Assembly: GCA_046758005.1 (NCBI GenBank)
Contig: JBHHZJ010000045.1
Coordinates: 1 to 27,472, forward strand
Origin: JBHHZJ01 sp046758005
GTDB taxonomy: Bacteria; Pseudomonadota; Alphaproteobacteria; Kiloniellales; J153
Direction: 5' to 3'
Length of the DNA stretch: 27,472 nucleotides
Positions 22,093-27,472 of this stretch are shown here, piece by piece. The notes beneath the pieces were generated by a model. It searched no databases and had not been told where the DNA came from. It worked only from the letters and a program-made list of their open reading frames with translations. The translations under genes were made by a program, and so were the position numbers. The first letter of the stretch is position 1. Each line of letters starts with the position of its first letter.

Positions 22093-23460
22093 TCAGTACG
22101 CGATGTCGGCGAACAGCTTGTCGATGTCGCGGCCCCAGGGGCCGTTGTAGGCTTCGAGCAGGCCCTCGGCCGGGGTCGGCCCGCCGGCCACGATCTCCTG
22201 GAGCGAATCGAGGAAGTGGGCCTCGTCGCGGCCCGCGTCGTCCAGGCGCGCCCGGCGCTTCAGGCCCGCCTCGGCGATCGCCAGGGTCTCGCGCGCCACC
22301 TCGATCAGCGGGCGGCCGCGGAACGGCGTCTTGAGCCCCAGGCGCGGGACGTCGGCGCGCAGCGCCTCGTGCTCCTCGCGGGTCCAGTCCTTGACCAGGT
22401 CCCAGGCGGCCTCCAGCGCCGCGCCGTCGTAGACCAACCCGACCCACAGCGCCGGGAGCCCGCAGATGGTGGCCCACGGGCCGCCGTCGGCCCCGCGCAT
22501 CTCCAGGAACCGCTTCAGGCGCACCTCCGGGAACAGCGTGGACAGATGGTCGGCCCAGTCGCTGGTGGTGGGGATCTCTCCGGGCAGGGCCGGCAGCTTG
22601 CCGTCCAGGAAGTCGCGGAACGACTGGCCGCTGGCGTCGAGGTATCGCCCGTCGCGGTAGACGAAATACATCGGCACGTCGAGGGCGTAGTCGACGTAGC
22701 GCTCGAAGCCCATGCCGTCCTCGAAGACGAAGGGCAGGATGCCGCAGCGGTCCGGGTCGGCGTCGGTCCAGGTGTGGCTGCGATAGCTGAGAAAGCCGTT
22801 CGGCCTGCCCTCCGAAAAGGGCGAGTTGGCGAACAGCGCGGTCGCCACCGGCTGCAGCGCCAGGCCGACGCGGAACTTCCTGACCATGTCGGCTTCCGAC
22901 TCGAAGTCCAGGTTGACCTGCACCGTGCAGGTCCGCAGCATCATGTCGAGGCCGAGCCTGCCCCTGGTCGGCATGTAGGCGCGCATGATCTCGTAGCGGC
23001 CCTTCGGCATCCAGGGGATGTCCTCGCGCGCCCACTTGGGCTCGAATCCGATCCCGATCAGCTCGATATCGAGCGGCTCGGCCACCTCCTTGGTCTGGGC
23101 CAGGTGCGTTTGCACCTCCTCGCAGGTCTCGTGAAGGGTCGGAAGCGGAGCGCCCGAAAGCTCGAGCTGGCCGCCCGGCTCGAGCGTGATGGCGCAGCTC
23201 TCCATGCTGAGCGCGATGGGGGTCTCGCCCTCGAACACCGGCTCCCAGCCGAAGCGCGCGGCCAGCCCCTCCAGGATGGCGCGAATCCCGCGCGGACCCC
23301 CGTAGGGCAAGCGCCGCAGGTCGTCACGCCGGTAGCCGAACTTCTCGTGCTCGGTGCCGATGCGCCACGCCGCAGGCGGCTTGCAGCCGGCCTCCAGATA
23401 GGCGACCAGGTCGGCTTTGCCGGCGATCGGCTCACCCTTGGCTTGGGGCGGGGCGGACAT
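22093..23460 (-). CDS. gshA: Glutamate-cysteine ligase (plant/proteobacterial type)
   Basis: ATP-dependent ligase that makes gamma-glutamylcysteine, the first step of glutathione synthesis. The 455-residue product belongs to the plant-like GshA class used by alphaproteobacteria, not the E. coli class. Signatures are RIGTEHEKFGY near the N-terminus, the SMESCAITLEPGGQLELSGAP substrate region, WMPKGRYEIMRAYMP, RTCTVQVNLDFESEADM, and the C-terminal LFPEVRLKRFLEMRGADGG. ATG 23460 agrees with the family start. rsmE lies 56 bp upstream on the same strand, so the two are likely co-transcribed. The second glutathione gene, gshB, is not in the window. Confidence 0.97.
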   Translation of the reverse strand: MSAPPQAKGEPIAGKADLVAYLEAGCKPPAAWRIGTEHEKFGYRRDDLRRLPYGGPRGIRAILEGLAARFGWEPVFEGETPIALSMESCAITLEPGGQLELSGAPLPTLHETCEEVQTHLAQTKEVAEPLDIELIGIGFEPKWAREDIPWMPKGRYEIMRAYMPTRGRLGLDMMLRTCTVQVNLDFESEADMVRKFRVGLALQPVATALFANSPFSEGRPNGFLSYRSHTWTDADPDRCGILPFVFEDGMGFERYVDYALDVPMYFVYRDGRYLDASGQSFRDFLDGKLPALPGEIPTTSDWADHLSTLFPEVRLKRFLEMRGADGGPWATICGLPALWVGLVYDGAALEAAWDLVKDWTREEHEALRADVPRLGLKTPFRGRPLIEVARETLAIAEAGLKRRARLDDAGRDEAHFLDSLQEIVAGGPTPAEGLLEAYNGPWGRDIDKLFADIAY

Positions 23461-23516
23461 GGCGCGTCTCGAGCCTGCCTGAGAGGTATCGGCGATTTCC
23501 GGTTCGAATTCGGGCG

Positions 23517-24305
23517 CTAGGACTGTCCCGGCCCGCGGCCCGGCGGGCGAAGCCGGCCGTCGCCGAGCACCGCCTGCCAGCAGGCCAGCACGGCCAATGC
23601 CGCCGTATCGGCGCGAAGCAGGCGCGGCCCCAAACCGACCGGCGTAACAAAGGGCAGATCCATGAGGGCGTCAAGCTCGCTTTGCGCAAGCCCCCCCTCC
23701 GGTCCGGTCATGACCGCCCACGCTCCGGCGCCCCCGTCGCCGCCGGTCCGCGCCTCGCTCAAGGCCTCGGCGATGGGCCGCGCCGCGCCGGATTCGGCGC
23801 ACAGCAGCAGCCGCCGCGCGCGCGGCCAGCCCGCGACCAGCGCGCCGAAGTCGAGCGGCTCGCGCACCTCGGGGACACTGAGCCGGCCGCACTGCTCGGC
23901 CGCCTCCCGGGCGTTGGCCGACAGGCGCTCGCAATTGACCCGCGTCACCGCGGTGTACCGGGTCATGACCGGCTGCAGCACCGAACAGCCGAGCTCGGTC
24001 GCCTTCTCGGCCAGAAAATCGATGCGCGCGCGCTTGATCGGCGCGAAGACCAGCCACAGGTCGGGCTCCGGCTCGGGCGCGCGCCGGCGCGCCTCGACCG
24101 CGAGCGAGCACCAGCCCCTGCCGAGCGCGTCGATGCGCGCCAGCCACTCGCCGTCGCGCGCGTTGAACACGGCCACGCGCGCGCCGCGCGCCAGGCGCAG
24201 GACGCTGCGCAGGTAATGCGCCCGGGCGTGGTCGAGGCCCAGCTCGCGGCCCTCGCTCAGGTCCGCGTCCACGTAGAGCCGGGTCTCGACGCGCGTTTCG
24301 GTCAT
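23517..24305 (-). CDS. rsmE: 16S rRNA m3U1498 methyltransferase
   Basis: SPOUT-fold methyltransferase that methylates U1498 (E. coli numbering) of 16S rRNA with S-adenosylmethionine. The 262-residue product has an N-terminal PUA-like domain (HYLRSVLRLARGARVAVFN) and the C-terminal knot with IDFLAEKATELG, NCERLSANAREAAEQCGR, MTGPEGGLAQSEL and VGLGPRLLRADTAALAVLA. ATG 24305 (MTETRVETR) is preferred over an in-frame GTG at 24329 because the conserved start follows and a GCGGGAT element precedes it. It is divergent from ubiA, sharing a 97-bp intergenic region, and is followed by gshA. Confidence 0.96.
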   Translation of the reverse strand: MTETRVETRLYVDADLSEGRELGLDHARAHYLRSVLRLARGARVAVFNARDGEWLARIDALGRGWCSLAVEARRRAPEPEPDLWLVFAPIKRARIDFLAEKATELGCSVLQPVMTRYTAVTRVNCERLSANAREAAEQCGRLSVPEVREPLDFGALVAGWPRARRLLLCAESGAARPIAEALSEARTGGDGGAGAWAVMTGPEGGLAQSELDALMDLPFVTPVGLGPRLLRADTAALAVLACWQAVLGDGRLRPPGRGPGQS

Positions 24306-24378
24306 TATCCCGCTCGTTCCTGGCCCCACGGCCCGGATTGCCGCTCGTGCGGGCTTGAGCCCCCCGGGCCTGGCGGCG

Positions 24379-24397
24379 TAATGATTGAATAATGATT
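24379..24397 (+). repeat. Direct repeat TAATGATT x2 before ubiA
   Basis: TAATGATT occurs at 24379-24386 and 24390-24397, 11 bp apart (one helical turn), directly before the ubiA ATG in an otherwise GC-rich stretch. It could hold a -10 region or a regulator site for ubiA and the divergent rsmE. Confidence 0.45.
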
Positions 24398-24402
24398 AAA
24401 TT

Positions 24403-25350
24403 ATGTCGGAGTCGCCCGGAACGATGACAAGCGGCATCGCCGATGCCAGCGACATCGCGCTCGACCATTGGGCGCTGCGCCTGGCCCCGCGGCCGGCCCG
24501 GCCCTACCTGCGCCTCGTCCGGATCGACCGGCCGATCGGGACCTGGCTGCTGCTGTTCCCCGGCTGGTGGAGCCTGAGCCTGGCCGCCGTGGCCGCCGGG
24601 CGCTGGCCGGACCCGTGGCTCCTGCTGCTGTTCGCGCTCGGCGCGCTCGTCATGCGCGGCGCGGGCTGCACCTACAACGACATCGTCGACCGCGACATCG
24701 ACGCGCGCGTGGCGCGCACCGCCGCGCGGCCGATCGCAAGCGGCCAGATCCCGGTCCCGCGGGCGGTCGTCTTCCTGGGCGCACAGCTCGTGGTCGGGCT
24801 GCTGATCCTGCTCCAGCTCAACGGCTTCGCGGTCGCGCTGGGGGCGGCCTCGCTGGTGCCGATCGCCGCCTATCCGTTCATGAAGCGCATCACCTACTGG
24901 CCCCAGGCGTGGCTCGGGCTGACGTTCAACTGGGGCGCGCTGTTGGGCTGGGCGGCCGAGGCCGGCGGCCTCGGCGCGCCCGCGCTGCTGCTCTACGCCG
25001 CCGGGATCGCGTGGACGCTGGGTTACGACACCATCTACGCCCACCAGGACAAGGAGGACGACGCCCTGGTCGGCGTCAAGTCCTCGGCGCTCAAGCTGGG
25101 CGCGGCGACCAAGCCGTGGCTGGCCGTCTTCTACACGCTCGCGGCGCTCCTGATGCTGGCCACCGGCGCCGCCGCGGGGCTCGCGTGGCCGTTCTACCTG
25201 GGCCTCGCCGCCGCCGCGGCGCAGTTCGCCTGGCAGATCGCCACCCTCGACATCGACGACCCGGCCAATTGCCTCGTGCGCTTCAAGTCCAACCGATACA
25301 CGGGGTGGATCCTGCTCGCCGGCATCCTCGGCGCGGGAGCGGCGGCGTAG
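24403..25350 (+). CDS. ubiA: 4-hydroxybenzoate polyprenyltransferase
   Basis: Inner-membrane enzyme that attaches the polyprenyl tail to 4-hydroxybenzoate in ubiquinone synthesis. The 315-residue product has multiple membrane helices and both aspartate motifs: NDxxDxxxD (N92, D93, D96, D100) in CTYNDIVDRDIDARVARTAARP and the second one in YDTIYAHQDKEDD, followed by GVKSSALKLG. The first ATG (24403) has no clear ribosome site because an AT-rich repeat lies immediately before it; an in-frame ATG at 24424 follows CCGGAACG and is a real alternative. ubiD, which acts on the UbiA product, begins 1.26 kb further on the same strand. Confidence 0.97.
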   Translation: MSESPGTMTSGIADASDIALDHWALRLAPRPARPYLRLVRIDRPIGTWLLLFPGWWSLSLAAVAAGRWPDPWLLLLFALGALVMRGAGCTYNDIVDRDIDARVARTAARPIASGQIPVPRAVVFLGAQLVVGLLILLQLNGFAVALGAASLVPIAAYPFMKRITYWPQAWLGLTFNWGALLGWAAEAGGLGAPALLLYAAGIAWTLGYDTIYAHQDKEDDALVGVKSSALKLGAATKPWLAVFYTLAALLMLATGAAAGLAWPFYLGLAAAAAQFAWQIATLDIDDPANCLVRFKSNRYTGWILLAGILGAGAAA

Positions 25351-25380
25351 GCGCAGGCGGCGGCCGAGAGCCCCGGCGGG

Positions 25381-26130
25381 TCAGCCGTCGAGGATGCGGA
25401 AATGGGGGGCCGCCGCGGGGATGGCGGTCTCGCCCATCTCGGCGATCAACGCCCGCCGGCGGGCCCGGTCGCGGATGTTCTGGAGAATGAGCGCGTCCAG
25501 GTCCATGTCCGGCCGGTGCCGGTCGCGCACGAGCGCCAGCGCCTCTTCCTGGTGCAGCGCGCCGTGCGCCCGGCCGCGCGCCGCCACCGCCGCCAGGGCC
25601 ACCGGGCCGCCGCCGTTGGCCAGGCAGCCGCGCGTCGAGAGGTAGACGCAGGCTTCGGCGATCCGCTCCGCCGGTCCGGCCTCGAGCGCGAGCTCGATGC
25701 GCTCCAGGCGCCCGTAGGCGTAGTTCTCGCCGCCCAGCTCGGTCTCGTGCATGCGCGCGAGCTGCGCCTCGCTCAGCCAGGTGACGAAGACCTCGACGCA
25801 CGCGCCGGGCGCGTGCCGCAGGTTGGCGGCGATCGCGCCGTACTGCGTGACGTGCGCCGAATAGACCACGTCGTAATCGCACAGCCAGCCCCGGCTCACC
25901 GGGATCTCGGCCGCGTCGCCGAACTTGCGCCGCAGTTGTGCCGGGGCGCGGTTCGAGCCGTGCGCGATCACCGGCGCGCGCCCGGCGAACAGGCCGCCGT
26001 GCGCCGCGGCCTGCGCAAACGGCCGCGCCGCGCCGCCGCGGAAAAGGTAGGATGCATCGGGCGCCTCGAAGGGATAGGACTTGGCGAGCCGGAGCAGCTC
26101 GGCCTCGGCGCTCGGCAGCGGCCAGGGCAC
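25381..26130 (-). CDS. Gamma-glutamylcyclotransferase-like protein
   Basis: Probably a member of the gamma-glutamylcyclotransferase/AIG2 fold, which releases 5-oxoproline from gamma-glutamyl compounds such as glutathione. The 249-residue product contains APVIAHGSNRAPAQLRRKF, a variant of the family's YGSNL glycine loop, followed by VFVTWLSEAQLARMHETELGG and ENYAYGRLERIEL, where the fold's catalytic glutamate is expected. A helical C-terminal extension (about 150-249) is unlike minimal family members. GTG 26130 was chosen as the first plausible start downstream of the DUF4170 stop; no clear ribosome site is seen, so the start is uncertain. Substrate is inferred from fold only. Confidence 0.6.
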   Translation of the reverse strand: MPWPLPSAEAELLRLAKSYPFEAPDASYLFRGGAARPFAQAAAHGGLFAGRAPVIAHGSNRAPAQLRRKFGDAAEIPVSRGWLCDYDVVYSAHVTQYGAIAANLRHAPGACVEVFVTWLSEAQLARMHETELGGENYAYGRLERIELALEAGPAERIAEACVYLSTRGCLANGGGPVALAAVAARGRAHGALHQEEALALVRDRHRPDMDLDALILQNIRDRARRRALIAEMGETAIPAAAPHFRILDG

Positions 26131-26158
26131 GGGACGGCCTACACCGGAACCCGGGCGG

Positions 26159-26371
26159 TCAATCGGTGCACGGGGGCGGCTGGTCCGGGTCGATGCATTC
26201 GATGCGGTAGCGGACGTTGCAATGGTCAACGCTCTGCCATGCGTGCTTGGCCCATTCCCGCTTGGCCGACTCGTAGTCGCGGAAGGGGCCGAACCATTCC
26301 TCGCTGCCGCCGACCGACTCGCGGAACCCGGTGTCCGTATATTCGCCGCCCACGACCCAGAACAATCCCAT
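26159..26371 (-). CDS. DUF4170 domain protein
   Basis: A 70-residue protein matching the small alphaproteobacterial DUF4170 family: MGLFWVVGGEYTDTGFRE at the start, then EEWFGPFRDYESAKREWAKHAWQSVDHCNVRYRIE. Function is unknown; no signal or membrane segment is visible. ATG 26371 is used because it opens the conserved domain and follows AAAGG by 8 nt; an in-frame ATG at 26395 is possible. It reads in the same direction as the cyclotransferase-like gene 28 bp downstream and is divergent from ubiD. Confidence 0.88.
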   Translation of the reverse strand: MGLFWVVGGEYTDTGFRESVGGSEEWFGPFRDYESAKREWAKHAWQSVDHCNVRYRIECIDPDQPPPCTD

Positions 26372-26395
26372 TGCAGATGCCTTTCCGTTCAGCAT

Positions 26396-26605
26396 CAGTT
26401 ATGAATTCGATCGCGAATCGACCCGAAATAATAACCCTATGTAGCATGTCTTATAAAATCATAAAGAGTCGCCGGCCGGGAATACAGTCGAGAATGCGAC
26501 GCGCAGCGCCGTGGAACCGTCACGCCGCCGTGGCGGCACCGGCCCGCGACCCGGCACGACCGCCCGGCCGCCGCTCCCGCGCGCGGCCCGGATAGCGGGC
26601 GCCCC
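26396..26605. promoter_or_regulatory. Intergenic divergent region, DUF4170 / ubiD
   Basis: No gene is seen. The first part is strikingly AT-rich for this genome (about 26400-26465, including TTATAAAATCATAAA), then GC-rich to the ubiD start. It contains an inverted repeat ATTCG-ATCG-CGAAT (26405-26418). Promoters for both divergent genes probably lie here, but no well-spaced -35/-10 pair could be assigned. Confidence 0.35.
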
Positions 26606-27472
26606 ATGCCCTACGACTCGCTGCGCGACTTCATGGCCCGCCTCGAATCGGCGGGGCGGCTCGTGCGCGTTCGCGAGCCGGTCTCGCCGGTCCTGGAGAT
26701 GACCGAGATCCAGACCCGCCTGCTCGCCGAGGGCGGCCCGGCGGTCCTGTTCGAGCACGTGGTGCGCCCGGACGGCGACGGGGAGCGCCGATCCTACGAC
26801 ATGCCGGTGCTGGTCAACCTGTTCGGCACGGTGGAGCGGGTCGCCTGGGGCATGGAGCGCGAGCCGCACGCGCTGCGCGAGCTCGGCCACGCCCTCGCCT
26901 TCCTGCGCCAGCCGGAGCCGCCCGGCGGCCTGCGCGAGGCCTGGGAGAAGGTGCCCCTGCTCAGGAGCGCGCTCGCCATGCGGCCGAGGACGGTGGGGAC
27001 CGCGCCGTGCCAGGAGGTCGTGCTGGAAGGCGAAGATATCGACCTGGGCGCCCTGCCGGTGCAGACCTGCTGGCCGGGCGAGCCGGCGCCGCTCATCACC
27101 TGGCCGCTCGTGGTCACCAAGGGGCCGAGCGCGGGCGCGAAGGACGCCCGGCGCGAGGACGACTTCAACCTCGGCATCTACCGCATGCAGGTGCTGGGGC
27201 GCGACACGACCCTGATGCGCTGGCTCAGGCACCGCGGCGGGGCGCAGCACCACGCCCGCTGGAAGCGGGAGAGGCGCGAGCCGCTGCCCGCCGCCGCGGT
27301 GATCGGCGCCGACCCGGGCACCATCATCGCCGCGGTCACCCCGGTGCCCGACACGCTCTCGGAGTACCACTTCGCCGGCCTGCTGCGCGGCAAGCGGGTC
27401 GAGCTCGTCGACTGCAAGACCGTGCCGCTCAAGGTCCCGGCCCAGGCCGAGATCGTGCTCGAGGGCCTGGTC
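26606..27472 (+). CDS. ubiD: UbiD family decarboxylase (3-polyprenyl-4-hydroxybenzoate), 3' end outside window
   Basis: Prenylated-FMN-dependent decarboxylase that removes the carboxyl group from the UbiA product in ubiquinone synthesis. The 289 codons present run in frame to the last base, more than half of a typical protein of about 500 residues. Family features are YDSLRDFMARLESAGRLVRV at the start, PVLVNLFGTVERVAWGM, and the cofactor-binding stretch DFNLGIYRMQVLGRDTTLMRW followed by RHRGGAQHH (residues 187-216). The ATG at 26606 is the natural start; no strong ribosome site precedes it. Neighbourhood with ubiA supports the ubiquinone role over other UbiD-family activities. Confidence 0.95.
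   Translation, partial: MPYDSLRDFMARLESAGRLVRVREPVSPVLEMTEIQTRLLAEGGPAVLFEHVVRPDGDGERRSYDMPVLVNLFGTVERVAWGMEREPHALRELGHALAFLRQPEPPGGLREAWEKVPLLRSALAMRPRTVGTAPCQEVVLEGEDIDLGALPVQTCWPGEPAPLITWPLVVTKGPSAGAKDARREDDFNLGIYRMQVLGRDTTLMRWLRHRGGAQHHARWKRERREPLPAAAVIGADPGTIIAAVTPVPDTLSEYHFAGLLRGKRVELVDCKTVPLKVPAQAEIVLEGLV

Noticed and set aside
1..27472. CRISPR arrays, tRNA and rRNA genes
   Set aside because: No regularly spaced repeats and no cloverleaf or rRNA-like conserved stretches were recognised on either strand.

Overview
The window is high-GC chromosomal DNA of an alphaproteobacterium, most likely Rhodospirillales-like. This rests on the aa3 oxidase cluster order (ctaC-ctaD-ctaB-small membrane protein-ctaG-ctaE-DUF983-surf1), the thrC-M16 peptidase-GNAT run, the DUF3422 and DUF4170 families, plant-type glutamate-cysteine ligase, and a full-length CtrA-type site (TTAA-N7-TTAA). 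No rRNA, tRNA, CRISPR array, transposase or integrase was seen. The lineage is an inference from gene content, not a database result.

Layout. Positions 88-4118 hold rnhA, a Prx5-type peroxiredoxin, an ScsB/DsbD-type thiol reductase and yqgE. Positions 4158-7455 (minus strand) are thrC, an M16 peptidase and a GNAT acetyltransferase, tightly spaced and probably one operon. Positions 7640-8269 are a HigBA-type toxin-antitoxin locus whose toxin is frameshifted. Positions 8332-16104 (minus strand) are the cytochrome aa3 oxidase operon with its assembly factors, ending in an M32 carboxypeptidase translationally coupled to surf1. DUF3422 (minus) and tldD (plus) follow, divergently placed.

Positions about 19379-21389 are an accessory island of visibly lower GC. 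It holds an uncharacterised gene overlapping a HEPN-like gene, then a VapC-type PIN toxin with a Phd/YefM antitoxin under a readable promoter and a perfect 20-bp palindromic operator. Beyond it lie ridA-like (active-site Arg missing), an intergenic region with a CtrA site and a strong hairpin, gshA, rsmE, ubiA, a gamma-glutamylcyclotransferase-like gene, a DUF4170 gene and the 5' part of ubiD, which runs off the window.

Functional links. The oxidase cluster supplies the subunits (CtaC, CtaD, CtaE), heme O synthase (CtaB), copper delivery (CtaG) and heme insertion (Surf1). UbiA and UbiD catalyse successive ubiquinone steps that feed the respiratory chain. The peroxiredoxin, DsbD-like reductase, GshA and cyclotransferase-like protein all concern thiol metabolism. 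The least explained features are the unknown+HEPN pair, a 10-bp GATCGTACTT-type repeat at the 3' ends of three unrelated genes, the broken higB beside an intact higA, and the CtrA site with its hairpin between gshA and ridA.
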